NCBI GenBank assembly: GCA_003963305.1
Contig: RXJR01000022.1
Location: 124,001 to 188,000, forward strand
DNA length: 64,000 nucleotides
Direction: 5' to 3'
Source of the DNA: Candidatus Melainabacteria bacterium
GTDB lineage: Bacteria > Cyanobacteriota > Vampirovibrionia > Obscuribacterales > Obscuribacteraceae
The position numbers were made by a program, and so were the translations under genes. Under the pieces are notes generated by a model. It ran no database searches. It was given only the letters and a program-made list of their open reading frames with translations, and had not been told where the DNA came from. This document shows, in pieces, positions 1-8,257 of the stretch (position 1 is the stretch's first letter; each line of letters opens with the position of its first letter).

Positions 1-249
1 GACCCGATGAAGGTGGGATCTAAGCCGCTCAAGCTGCACGTCTTCGCTACCAAGAACTCAGAATTCCCGTTCTATACAAGCGATAAAGCCAATAAAGTAA
101 CAGCCAGCATGCTCACAAGAAGAATTCTCAAGCTGGGTAAGGACGATCCCAGTGCAGCCTGGCATCTAGTTATGGACATGCCAACGGCGGAAGAGATTCC
201 CAAGTTTGTGCTCGATTCAGTAAAAAAGAACCAGCCAAAAGCCCAGTAA
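1..249 (+). CDS. 3' end of an unrecognised gene
   Basis: The reading frame is open from the first base of the window to the stop at 247-249, so this is probably the C-terminal part of a longer protein that starts upstream. An ATG lies at position 7, but no Shine-Dalgarno site can be judged there. The visible 82 residues are mixed alpha/beta-like, with many Lys residues and a charged end (KKNQPKAQ). I do not recognise a family. It converges on the superoxide dismutase gene, with a hairpin between them. Confidence 0.6.
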   Translation, partial: DPMKVGSKPLKLHVFATKNSEFPFYTSDKANKVTASMLTRRILKLGKDDPSAAWHLVMDMPTAEEIPKFVLDSVKKNQPKAQ

Positions 250-280
250 AGGTCGGGGAAAAGTATGCCCGCTAAAACAA

Positions 281-306
281 GAGTGCCACCAAATCTGATG
301 GCACTC
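281..306 (-). terminator. hairpin terminator after the superoxide dismutase gene
   Basis: Perfect 8-bp inverted repeat (GAGTGCCA / TGGCACTC) with a 10-base loop. Read on the minus strand it is followed by TTGTTTT, the usual layout of an intrinsic terminator for the gene ending at 343. It may also stop transcripts of the convergent plus-strand gene, although the T-tract is poor on that side. Confidence 0.6.
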
Positions 307-342
307 ACTAAGTTTGACCGGAGCCGATCCTTTTCTCAGTCT

Positions 343-1155
343 TTAAACTGTCGAATCTACACCAGATGGATGCTTGTGTGAGTAAGACAGGCGTTTGGCA
401 ACAACGTCCCAATCCAGATTACTCATGAACGCATCCAGATATTTACCTCGATCGATGCCGTAATCGATCATGTAAGCATGCTCATAGACGTCCAGCACCA
501 GAATCGGTACCAGATTGGCGGGAGACCACATGTTATGCATATCAAGACCGAAGGCGCTGAGGTGATTGCCGCGGGTGTTGTAGCCGATCACGACCCAACC
601 GCGCATGCATTTGCCTGCTGCTTTCAAATAATCGTTGAACTTGCCGATGCTGCCCCACCGCTCTTCCAGAGCAGCTTTAAGATCGCCTGTAGGCTCTCCG
701 CCTTTGCCGCCCAGATTACCGAAATAGTACTCATGGTAGACGACACCATTGACGGCGTAGCTTTCTTCGACAAGCATCTCGCGCAGAGGCGCATAGGTAG
801 CATTGGGACCGGCTAGATCGGGGTCTTTCAGCTTGCTGTTCAATTCATTAGCTTTGGTTATGTAACCCTGATAAAGCTTGATGTGCTGCGAAATCTGGCT
901 CTCCGACAAACCGGGCATCTTCTTGCTGACAAGACCGCTGAAATCGCGCGCAACATATGGCGTTTCGGCTGTAGCCGTAGCCTTAGCAGCTCCGGTCGCT
1001 TCGGCAGCGGCTCTGGCCGGCGTCGCGAGCACAGGCGAAGCAGCAACCAATCCACCTGCCGCCATCGCTCCCATGAGCAGAACTTCGCGACGGGTAACCA
1101 CTTCGCGATCGTTGATCACTTCGTAATTGCCTACGATTTCTTTTTTTGAGGACAT
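343..1155 (-). CDS. Tat-exported Fe/Mn-family superoxide dismutase
   Basis: Probable superoxide dismutase (2 superoxide to O2 and H2O2) acting outside the cytoplasm. Residues 21-25 (TRREV) followed by a hydrophobic stretch to about 45 and Ala-rich sites near 48-52 form a twin-arginine signal. The SOD fold covers about 85-258. Visible ligand candidates are His141 (in VVYHEYYF), Asp222 and His226 (LDVYEHAY), and His91 for the first helix. His91 sits one position off the usual first His when the YxxYV pattern is aligned, a variant I only note. The ATG at 1153-1155 has AGGAG six bases upstream. The protein is longer than classical 200-residue SODs because of the leader. Metal choice cannot be read reliably from sequence here. 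Confidence 0.88.
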   Translation of the reverse strand: MSSKKEIVGNYEVINDREVVTRREVLLMGAMAAGGLVAASPVLATPARAAAEATGAAKATATAETPYVARDFSGLVSKKMPGLSESQISQHIKLYQGYITKANELNSKLKDPDLAGPNATYAPLREMLVEESYAVNGVVYHEYYFGNLGGKGGEPTGDLKAALEERWGSIGKFNDYLKAAGKCMRGWVVIGYNTRGNHLSAFGLDMHNMWSPANLVPILVLDVYEHAYMIDYGIDRGKYLDAFMSNLDWDVVAKRLSYSHKHPSGVDSTV

Positions 1156-1359
1156 AAAAAACTCCTATAAAGCACAACGCAACAACGCAAATGGGATCTC
1201 GACCCAGATAAAGTTTAATTGCCAAGCGAATTAAAAATGCCGATTGCGGCTAAAGCGCATACACTCTGGCTGCAGTACGCGATATCTTTATGTGGTCCTT
1301 ATCCGAGGGTAGTTACAGCAAGGTGCCCGACAATTCGGACAATGAAACCCTAACATACT

Positions 1360-2871
1360 TTGAGCGTGATTATGACTACAACTAAAACCCCACCTGGCAA
1401 GGATTCTACGGAGAACTCAACAGTGAATAAGCTCGGTAAACCAAGCGCGAGCTACAGCGTTACACTGCGCTTGAAAATCAAAAATCTTCCGGGGATGTTA
1501 GGCAAAATCACGTCAAGAATTGGTGAAGTAGGCGGTGACATTGGAGCAATCGATATCGCCGGCTTCGAGAAGGACCACATCATCAGAGACGTCACAGTCA
1601 ACGTTCGTGATGAGCGGCACGGTGAAGAATTGGTCAAGCAGATCGAAAGCATCGGCGACGTTCAGGTTGTAAACGTCTCCGACCGCACTTTTCTCATGCA
1701 CCTGGGCGGAAAAATTCGCATTACAAACAAAGTGCCTCTGACCACTCGCGATGATCTATCCATGGCATATACGCCCGGAGTAGCCAGGGTCTGCATGGCC
1801 ATCCACGATGAGCCTGAGAACGTATACAAGCTGACAATCAAACGCAACACAGTAGCTGTGGTGTCAGACGGCACTGCAGTTCTAGGTCTGGGTGACATCG
1901 GACCTGCCGGTGCCCTGCCCGTGATGGAAGGCAAAGCCATGTTGTTCAAAGAGTTCGGCAAGCTCGATGCATTTCCAATTTGCCTGGACACTAAGGACAC
2001 AGAAGAAATTATCAAAGCAGTGAAATACATTGCCCCCGTATTTGGTGGCATCAACCTGGAAGATATTTCCGCACCGCGCTGTTTCGAAATTGAAGAGCGC
2101 CTGAAAAAAGAGCTGGATATTCCAGTTTTCCACGACGATCAGCATGGAACTGCAGTCGTAGTGCTGGCCGCTCTGATTAACGCGCTCAAGATCGTCAACA
2201 AAAAAATGGAAGATCTGAAGGTCATCGTTACAGGCGTAGGCGCAGCCGGTGTCGCCTGCTCGAAGATCCTCATGCACGCGGGAGTCAAAAACATCATTGG
2301 TTTTGACCGCACTGGCGCCATCTACAAAGGGCGCAAAGACATGAATTTCATGAAGCAATGGTTTGCCGAGCATACCAACCCGACAAACTTTCAGGGTTCG
2401 GTCAAAGATGCTCTAGAAGGCGCTGACCTGTTCATGGGACTTTCCGGTCCGGGACCAATCGAAGCCATCGATCTGAAGAAGATGGCTCGCGACCCGATCG
2501 TTTTTGCCATGGCTAACCCCACGCCTGAAGTGATGCCTGAAGATGCAGCGCCGTACGTGCGCATCATGGCTACAGGGCGTTCGGATTATCCAAACCAGAT
2601 AAACAACGTCCTTTGCTTCCCCGGTATCTTTAGAGGCGCGCTCGATTGCCATGCCACCGACATCAACGAAGAGATGAAGCTGGCTGCAGCTCATGCAATT
2701 GCTTCTGTAATCTCTGACAGTGAGCTGAACGAAGATTACATTATTCCTGGCGTTTTCAATCCAAAGGTCGTCGAACTTGTCGCACAAGCGGTAGTGAAAG
2801 CTGCCGAAAAAACCGGCGTGGCAAGAAAATATAAAAAGACTCGTATTCCTGACGATATTGGGTATGAATAA
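1360..2871 (+). CDS. NAD(P)-dependent malic enzyme with N-terminal ACT domain
   Basis: Oxidative decarboxylation of malate to pyruvate and CO2, cytoplasmic. An ACT domain (about residues 34-105, a small-ligand regulatory fold) precedes the malic enzyme domain. Tyr137 in the AYTPGVA motif and the lysine in the MEGKAM segment fit the catalytic pair. The ED pair at 234-235 and the DD pair at 259-260 (HDDQHGTA) fit metal binding. The NAD(P)-binding domain has TGVGAAG near 291. The longest reading begins with TTG at 1360. An in-frame ATG at 1372 is an equally likely start, and neither has a strong ribosome-binding site. The ACT domain suggests allosteric control, perhaps by an amino acid; the ligand cannot be told. 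Confidence 0.92.
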   Translation: MSVIMTTTKTPPGKDSTENSTVNKLGKPSASYSVTLRLKIKNLPGMLGKITSRIGEVGGDIGAIDIAGFEKDHIIRDVTVNVRDERHGEELVKQIESIGDVQVVNVSDRTFLMHLGGKIRITNKVPLTTRDDLSMAYTPGVARVCMAIHDEPENVYKLTIKRNTVAVVSDGTAVLGLGDIGPAGALPVMEGKAMLFKEFGKLDAFPICLDTKDTEEIIKAVKYIAPVFGGINLEDISAPRCFEIEERLKKELDIPVFHDDQHGTAVVVLAALINALKIVNKKMEDLKVIVTGVGAAGVACSKILMHAGVKNIIGFDRTGAIYKGRKDMNFMKQWFAEHTNPTNFQGSVKDALEGADLFMGLSGPGPIEAIDLKKMARDPIVFAMANPTPEVMPEDAAPYVRIMATGRSDYPNQINNVLCFPGIFRGALDCHATDINEEMKLAAAHAIASVISDSELNEDYIIPGVFNPKVVELVAQAVVKAAEKTGVARKYKKTRIPDDIGYE

Positions 2872-2888
2872 GTAGAGACATTTTCGGA

Positions 2889-2920
2889 CGGTCGTCTTGT
2901 CTCGAACAACTTGACGACCG
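2889..2920. other. inverted repeat between malic enzyme and next gene
   Basis: 8-bp perfect stem (CGGTCGTC / GACGACCG) with a 16-base interior that can extend by TTGT/ACAA. No T-run follows on either strand, so it may be an RNA hairpin in the intergenic spacer rather than a complete intrinsic terminator. Confidence 0.35.
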
Positions 2921-2942
2921 GTTCGCGAATGATAAGCTGAGA

Positions 2943-3272
2943 ATGGCGCTGCTTTTCGGAGGTTCAGACGAGATGCCTAATGTAGACCAACAGCGGAAGA
3001 TTCGTGAGGCAGCTGCATACAAGCGCGAAGAGGAACATCGGGCCGAGCGGCGCTTAATCGAACAGAAAGAGCGCGATCGTGCCAAGCGCGAGCTTGAGCG
3101 TCGACGCTACGACGAGATGGCCAAGGCTAAGATGGAAGCCAAACGCGCAGATGAGATTCGCGAGATGGAAGCGAAGCAGGAGCGCATGATGCAGGACCTG
3201 GAGCGCAAGAAAGCTCAATCAGACGCCGATCAGCTCTCTCAACAAGCGCAGCAATACAGGAATAACCCGTAG
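2943..3272 (+). CDS. small highly charged coiled-coil protein
   Basis: 109 residues, of which about 25-95 are an almost uninterrupted Arg/Lys/Glu-rich helix (repeats such as KREEEHRAERR, DRAKRELERRR), typical of a single long coiled coil. No signal peptide or membrane segment is visible, so it is probably cytoplasmic. No function can be assigned. It lies 71 bases downstream of the malic enzyme gene on the same strand. ATG at 2943 is the first start; an in-frame Met at residue 11 is an alternative. Such compositions can appear by chance, but the frame is open for its full length and ends just before the convergent transferase gene. Confidence 0.6.
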   Translation: MALLFGGSDEMPNVDQQRKIREAAAYKREEEHRAERRLIEQKERDRAKRELERRRYDEMAKAKMEAKRADEIREMEAKQERMMQDLERKKAQSDADQLSQQAQQYRNNP

Positions 3273-3297
3273 CAGCTAGAGACGGGCATCTAAAAAC

Positions 3298-4650
3298 TTA
3301 CATGGGCGGAGGGTCTTGAGGCACTTCGCCCGGTAATATTTGTTTTCTCTGCCGCTGGCGGTTAAGCACCTCAGCGAAAAACACTGCCATGAATATTACG
3401 CTGGCACAGAGTGTCAAGAAATAGACCTGTTGCCCCACCGCCCAGGCAGCGATCAGACCCAGGGTAGCAGTCATGCCATAGATAAGATAGGCGACCTTCT
3501 TCTGGTTGTTTCTCAGCAGTCGAAGCAACCTGTGGTGAATGTGCCCGGCATCGGGCGTAAAAGGTGAAACACCCTTAGATACGCGCCTGATGATGGCCCA
3601 CGAGGTATCGAGAATAGGAAAGAAGAAGATGAGAAAGGCGATCATGAATGTAGGCACGATCAATGTCGCCGTCGTGACACCCTTGATCACGCCCGTAATA
3701 GAGAGCGCGGCCAGGATAAACCCGGTCAGATAAGCACCTGAATCGCCCAGGAATATACGGGCGGGGTTGAAATTCCAGCGCAAAAATCCAAGCAAGGCTC
3801 CCGCCAGTACCGCTGCCACAAGAGCTGCGTAGGGACGGTCTACGGCCAGCGAGACGCTCCAGATAGTCAGGGCTGAGATTGCCGAGACGCCGGCTGCGAG
3901 CCCGTCCATGCCGTCGATCAAATTAACTGCGTTGGCAATGCCGACAAGCCAGAGAACGGTCAGGAATATGCCGATGGCGAAACCGAGCTCGATCATGTAT
4001 GTATTCACATGAGCGTGCACATTGTAGTGCGATGAAAGATGCAGAAATGGCGGCAGACCCTTGTCGATCAGATCGGGCAAAGGCACTGATTGAAAGCCCT
4101 GAGCAATCCAGGCGGGAATGGGAATCGATTTGATGCGCACACCCATCGAATAAGCAGCGCAGGCAGCCAGAATCTGAATTACCAGTTTGATCTTGGCGGG
4201 GATGCCGCCCAGATCATCCATCAATCCGAGAATGAAAATTACTGTGCCACCGACTGCGATACCAATGAAGCCACCCTCGCTGCCTCGAGCTGTGTGCGGC
4301 AGGCGCCCACAGATCAAAATCAGAGAGAGGATAGAAACCATGACAGCAATGTAGATGGCAACTCCGCCCAGCCTGGGAGTCGGTACTGTGTGAATGCGCC
4401 GTTCACCTGGCTTATCGACCAGGTTGAGTTGCACAGCCCGAGCCCGTATCTCCGGAGTCAGCCACCAGCTAATAGCCAGAGCGATCAGGAAACCGGAAAT
4501 CTGACAATTGCTCAAGTCCTGATTGGCTGCGGTGAATGCCCAGATGATACCGGCAACAACCATTGTCACCTGCACAATCCGGGTCGGCCGATTAGACCGC
4601 GTTTTCATCCGCGGTTCCGGTGCAATCGGTTCAGATTGAGTCAAGGTCAC
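3298..4650 (-). CDS. WecA/MraY-family polyprenyl-phosphate sugar-1-phosphate transferase
   Basis: Integral membrane enzyme transferring a (N-acetyl)hexosamine-1-phosphate from a UDP-sugar to undecaprenyl phosphate, the first step of a surface polysaccharide or O-antigen-like glycan. About ten hydrophobic helices are visible. Family motifs appear in order: GERRIHTVPTPRLGG (near 80-95), the acidic MDDLGG loop (about 142), NLIDGMDGLAAG (about 245-255), GDSGAYLTG (about 302) and the HIHHRL loop (about 370). These fit the WecA/TagO/Rfe branch better than MraY, because of the HIHH loop and no mur/fts neighbours. The N-terminal 30 residues are variable and the ATG at 4650 is not strongly supported by a ribosome-binding site. 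It follows glyA in the same direction. Confidence 0.88.
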   Translation of the reverse strand: MTLTQSEPIAPEPRMKTRSNRPTRIVQVTMVVAGIIWAFTAANQDLSNCQISGFLIALAISWWLTPEIRARAVQLNLVDKPGERRIHTVPTPRLGGVAIYIAVMVSILSLILICGRLPHTARGSEGGFIGIAVGGTVIFILGLMDDLGGIPAKIKLVIQILAACAAYSMGVRIKSIPIPAWIAQGFQSVPLPDLIDKGLPPFLHLSSHYNVHAHVNTYMIELGFAIGIFLTVLWLVGIANAVNLIDGMDGLAAGVSAISALTIWSVSLAVDRPYAALVAAVLAGALLGFLRWNFNPARIFLGDSGAYLTGFILAALSITGVIKGVTTATLIVPTFMIAFLIFFFPILDTSWAIIRRVSKGVSPFTPDAGHIHHRLLRLLRNNQKKVAYLIYGMTATLGLIAAWAVGQQVYFLTLCASVIFMAVFFAEVLNRQRQRKQILPGEVPQDPPPM

Positions 4651-4672
4651 AATTCCTGCCAGGAATGAGGGG

Positions 4673-5929
4673 CTATCGGACGCCGGCCAACCGTTCTTTG
4701 TAAAGTGGGAACGCCTTACAAAGTTCTCCTACAGACTTCAATACCTTCTGGTGAGTTGCATCATCAGTTGGATTTTCCAACTTCTCAGTAATGCACGCAG
4801 CGATCTTTTCCATCTCCGGTTCCTTCATGCCGCGTGTTGTCACAGCCGGTGTGCCGATTCTGATACCACTTGTGACCATTGGCTTTTCAGGATCGTTGGG
4901 AATCGTGTTTTTGTTTGTCGTGATGTGCACGGAATCGAGCAATGAAGATGCTTTCTTGCCCGTAATTTTGAAAGGACGCAGATCAGCTGTCATCAAGTGA
5001 TTATCGGTGCCGCCCGATACTATGTTCAAACCGTTTTCTTTCAATGCGCCTGCCAGAGCACGTGCATTAGCGACAACTTGTTTTTGATAGACCTTGAACT
5101 CCGGTTGCATGGCTTCATGGAAGCAGGCAGCCTTAGCTGCAATTACGTGCTCGAGAGGACCGCCCTGAATGCCCGGGAAGACTGCCTTATCGATTGCCGA
5201 TGCAAACTCTTCCTGACACATGGTGACGCCGCCGCGTGGGCCGCGCAGGGTCTTGTGAGTGGTTGTCGTGACGAAGTGCGCGTGTGGAAATGCGTTCGGA
5301 TGCTCACCGGCTACAATCAGACCGGCTATGTGAGCCACATCTGCCATCAAGTAAGCACCGACACTGTCAGCGATTTCTCTGAATTTGGCAAAGTCTATAA
5401 CGCGTGAATAATTGCTGGCACCACAAATGAGCATTTTGGGTTTGAATTCTTTAGCGAGCCTGGCGACCTCGTCGTAATCAATCAAACCAGTTTCAGGATT
5501 GACGCCGTAGAAAGCTGACTGGAACCACTTGCCCGACATTGCCACCGGCCATCCATGCGTCAAGTGACCGCCGTGATCGAGAGCCATACCCATGACTTTG
5601 TCGCCGGGCGTGAGCATAGCGAAGAAGACAGCCATGTTCGCTTGAGCGCCGCTGTGGGGCTGAACATTGGCGTGGGGAGCATTGAAAAGCTTTTTGATGC
5701 GGTCGATTGCCAGTTGCTCAACGACATCGATGAATTCGTTGCCACCATAATAACGTTTGCCCGGCAGCCCCTCAGAATACTTGTTCGTCAGAACCGAACC
5801 CTGCGCTTCCAGCACCGCCTCACTGACGAAATTCTCACTGGCAATAAGCTCGATGCCGTTTTGTTGCCGCTCCAACTCGAGGGCAATTTGCTTGTAAAGC
5901 TCGGGATCACTATCTTTCAGACCGGCCAC
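4673..5929 (-). CDS. glyA: serine hydroxymethyltransferase
   Basis: PLP enzyme interconverting serine plus tetrahydrofolate with glycine plus methylene-tetrahydrofolate. The sequence shows the classical order: [11 protein letters not shown] near the N-terminus, the KRYYGGNEF motif, [16 protein letters not shown], the PLP-lysine motif [14 protein letters not shown] and IRIGTPA near the end. Length (418) is normal. A GTG at 5938 gives a slightly longer reading, but GGAGG sits directly against it. The GTG at 5929 has the same GGAGG eight bases upstream and fits the family start better, so I use it. Downstream, 22 bases separate it from the transferase gene. Confidence 0.96.
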   Translation of the reverse strand: MAGLKDSDPELYKQIALELERQQNGIELIASENFVSEAVLEAQGSVLTNKYSEGLPGKRYYGGNEFIDVVEQLAIDRIKKLFNAPHANVQPHSGAQANMAVFFAMLTPGDKVMGMALDHGGHLTHGWPVAMSGKWFQSAFYGVNPETGLIDYDEVARLAKEFKPKMLICGASNYSRVIDFAKFREIADSVGAYLMADVAHIAGLIVAGEHPNAFPHAHFVTTTTHKTLRGPRGGVTMCQEEFASAIDKAVFPGIQGGPLEHVIAAKAACFHEAMQPEFKVYQKQVVANARALAGALKENGLNIVSGGTDNHLMTADLRPFKITGKKASSLLDSVHITTNKNTIPNDPEKPMVTSGIRIGTPAVTTRGMKEPEMEKIAACITEKLENPTDDATHQKVLKSVGELCKAFPLYKERLAGVR

Positions 5930-6109
5930 TGAGAACACCTCCAGAAAATTCGAACAGATGCATATATCTGCGTGCTTCTATTTTAGCCGCTCTCAAGCGG
6001 CAGTTCTACAGTTCTTGAAAACACAAGATTTTGCGCAGGGCTCAGGAAACGAGCCAAGCAGCCCTTTCTAGAGCACTACAGCAGCAAACTCTGCAGTGCG
6101 ATCGCCGAC

Positions 6110-6928
6110 TTATAATTTACCAATCAATTCAAGAGACTTCATGTTCCTGCCAGCGCGGTACTCGATGTAGGTCTGGATAATTCGCCTGCCGGCTTCTGTA
6201 GCACGGGCAATCGTGGGCGAACTTCCGCCACTGAGATCGGTCGGCATTGTCTCGCCGGCGGCGAGAATCAGTCGTTTCCAAACGAGCGGAGTGATGTGCA
6301 CAGACTCACGCACATACGCTGAAGATGTCTGCCTGGATTTGCTGTAGCCCTCACTTACCCTGGCTTTCTGCTCGTCGGCGGTACACTTTTCACAAACTAT
6401 GCCGCCCGATTCAAAATGAAACATAGCGATTCGATATTCAGTCAGGGCATCTCGGCATACAACACAACAATCCAGCTCTGGTTGATAGCCCAACCATTGC
6501 AAGAGCTTCAACTCAAACATCAAGCAAAGCGAAGTAGGATCGAGATTCAAGTCTGATTGCGCTCTCAAACTGTCGCATAAGAAATCGAAATAAGAAGCAC
6601 TCTCATCAGCTACTCCTAACCCGAAATGGCTTGTCAATTCAGCGTAATAGAGACAGTAAGAAAGACGGTTCAGATCCTTTCTCACATTGGAAAATGTCTC
6701 GATGCTTTCCGCCTGGGTGATAATTTCGAAGGTTTTGCCGGTAGCAAGAAGCAGCTTATTAACGTTCAGCACATCAGCCCGCCCGGCTATCTTCGAGCCA
6801 GGCTTGCGCGCGCCTTTCGCCACGGCTTTGATAAGCCCTTTTTCCGCAGAAAAAATAGTCAACACTTTATCGGTCTCGCCCAGGGCGAAAGAACCGACAT
6901 TGACTGCGTGCACTGTATAAGTCGGCAT
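6110..6928 (-). CDS. recO: DNA repair protein RecO
   Basis: Mediator of RecA loading in the RecFOR recombinational repair pathway. The N-terminal OB-fold strand pattern (residues 1-80) contains GSFALGETDK and GLIKAVAKGARKPGSK. A helical domain follows, and a four-Cys zinc site is visible as CCVVC near 160-165 and CEKC about 30 residues later. Length (272) is slightly above the usual 240-260. The ATG at 6926-6928 starts MPTYTV. It lies in the second copy (in reading direction) of a 25-bp tandem duplication that covers the whole translation start; the Shine-Dalgarno match is weak. The gene immediately follows a histidine kinase gene. Confidence 0.92.
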   Translation of the reverse strand: MPTYTVHAVNVGSFALGETDKVLTIFSAEKGLIKAVAKGARKPGSKIAGRADVLNVNKLLLATGKTFEIITQAESIETFSNVRKDLNRLSYCLYYAELTSHFGLGVADESASYFDFLCDSLRAQSDLNLDPTSLCLMFELKLLQWLGYQPELDCCVVCRDALTEYRIAMFHFESGGIVCEKCTADEQKARVSEGYSKSRQTSSAYVRESVHITPLVWKRLILAAGETMPTDLSGGSSPTIARATEAGRRIIQTYIEYRAGRNMKSLELIGKL

Positions 6929-6972
6929 AGTATCGACCTGAAGCCTACGGCATAGTATCGAGCTGAAGCCTA
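6923..6972. repeat. tandem 25-bp duplication across the recO start
   Basis: Two head-to-tail 25-bp units, 6923-6947 and 6948-6972, identical except for one base (position 15 of the unit, C versus G). The unit holds the recO ATG plus its upstream leader. The upstream copy (in minus-strand reading) gives ATG-CCG-TAG, a two-codon open frame ending just before the real recO start region. The far end of the repeat is the stop codon of the histidine kinase gene. Confidence 0.9.
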
Positions 6973-8157
6973 AGTCTGCGCTTCCAGAGGTATCATAAAC
7001 CAGAAAGTCGAGCCGCTTCCAACCTTGCTTTCAACACCAATCTCACCGCTCATCAGATTGACCAGTTTGCGGCAAATTGATAGTCCCAGACCGGTGCCGC
7101 CATATCGACGAGTGATAGAACCGTCTGCCTGCACAAAGGGCTCGAATAATTTGGGCAGCGTTTCTTCACCTATGCCGATTCCCTGATCGACAATGGAAAA
7201 GCGCAGTGAATACCAGTTCTCCGTGCGTGCCTGTTCTGCAATCGAAAGTTTGATGTCACCAGATTCGGTGAACTTGACGGCATTATTGAGGATGTTCAAA
7301 AGGACCTGACGAATTTTTTTCTCGTCGCCCATAAATGAGTCGGGGAGACCTTCTTGAACGTCTACGATCAAATTGAGATTTTTCTTGCCGAGGGCACAGG
7401 AAATGGAAAGAGTAACAGATTCAATCAACTCGGACAGGCTGAATTTACTCTTCTGTAAGGCGACTTTGTTTGCATCGAGCTTTGAGAAATCAAGCAAGTC
7501 GTTGACAATTTCCATAAGAGTGCCGGCTGCGGTCAAAATATGATTCGCCATCTCTCTAGCATCAGAGGGCAGCTCCATCTCAGCCAGGAGCTCGGACATG
7601 CCCAGAATTCCGCTCATCGGCGTGCGAATTTCATGACTGATATTCTGGACAAATTGTGATTTGAGCGATGACGCTCTGATTGCCTCATCACGTGCAATCT
7701 CAAGCGCTTCTGTGCGCTCCTGCACGCTCGATTCTAAGAGAGCTTGCACACGCTCGCTCGCTTGTCGCTGGTCTTCTATGTCAGTGCTTGTGCCGAACCA
7801 ATTTTCAAGATCGCCCCTTTTGTTTTTGACCGGCAAGGCTCGTGAAAGGTGCCATCGATAGGAGTTATCCGCTCCTTTCAGTCGGTGCGTCACCTCGTAG
7901 ATATTGCCTGTCTCGACTGCCTTCAGCCACGCTTCCCGCGTTGATTGCGCATCATCGGGATGCACGCAAACCAACCAGTGCATATTGCGTGTCTGGTCGT
8001 AGCTCAAGCCGGTGTATTCGTACCACTGCTTGTTGGCATACTGTACATTGCCGCGCGCATCAGACGTCCAGACCATCTGTGGAATCGCTTCGGCTAAAAT
8101 TCGCAACTGATTATCAGGTGCAGAAAGCTGCAATGTCGTTTCGTTTACTTCGGGCAC
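6970..8157 (-). CDS. soluble PAS-domain sensor histidine kinase
   Basis: Cytoplasmic two-component sensor kinase without membrane segments. A PAS/PAC domain spans about residues 12-135 (AIPQMVWTSDARG start, WFGTSTDIED end). A short coiled linker leads to HisKA with phospho-acceptor His175 (NISHEIRTP). The HATPase domain shows the N box (NILNNAVKF), G1 (DQGIGIG), F box (LFEPFVQ) and G2 (GGTGLGLSI). No response regulator gene lies nearby, so the partner is unknown. The reading begins with GTG at 8157; no strong ribosome-binding site is seen. Its stop codon is part of the duplication ahead of recO, with which it is probably co-transcribed. Confidence 0.9.
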   Translation of the reverse strand: MPEVNETTLQLSAPDNQLRILAEAIPQMVWTSDARGNVQYANKQWYEYTGLSYDQTRNMHWLVCVHPDDAQSTREAWLKAVETGNIYEVTHRLKGADNSYRWHLSRALPVKNKRGDLENWFGTSTDIEDQRQASERVQALLESSVQERTEALEIARDEAIRASSLKSQFVQNISHEIRTPMSGILGMSELLAEMELPSDAREMANHILTAAGTLMEIVNDLLDFSKLDANKVALQKSKFSLSELIESVTLSISCALGKKNLNLIVDVQEGLPDSFMGDEKKIRQVLLNILNNAVKFTESGDIKLSIAEQARTENWYSLRFSIVDQGIGIGEETLPKLFEPFVQADGSITRRYGGTGLGLSICRKLVNLMSGEIGVESKVGSGSTFWFMIPLEAQT

Positions 8158-8196
8158 GCGGCTGTCGACCCCATTGTGACTGTAGTCAGCATAACA

Positions 8197-8226
8197 TCGA
8201 CACGCCCCGAATTTGGGGCGTGTCGA
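8197..8226 (-). terminator. 12-bp perfect hairpin downstream of gnd
   Basis: TCGACACGCCCC and GGGGCGTGTCGA flank a 6-base loop (GAATTT), 32 bases after the gnd stop and upstream of the histidine kinase. The stem is GC-rich and perfect. The T-tract on the minus strand is poor (TGTTATG), so it may attenuate rather than stop transcription, or stabilise the 3' end of the pentose-phosphate transcript. Confidence 0.5.
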
Positions 8227-8257
8227 GATAAGAATCCTGCAAATTGATGAGGAAGTC

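Noticed and set aside
1882-2373. 163-codon minus-strand frame inside the malic enzyme gene
   Set aside because: Antisense to a clearly conserved enzyme domain.
4090-4668. 192-codon plus-strand frame opposite the WecA-like gene
   Set aside because: Antisense to a well-supported transferase; composition is shadow-like, with no domain pattern.
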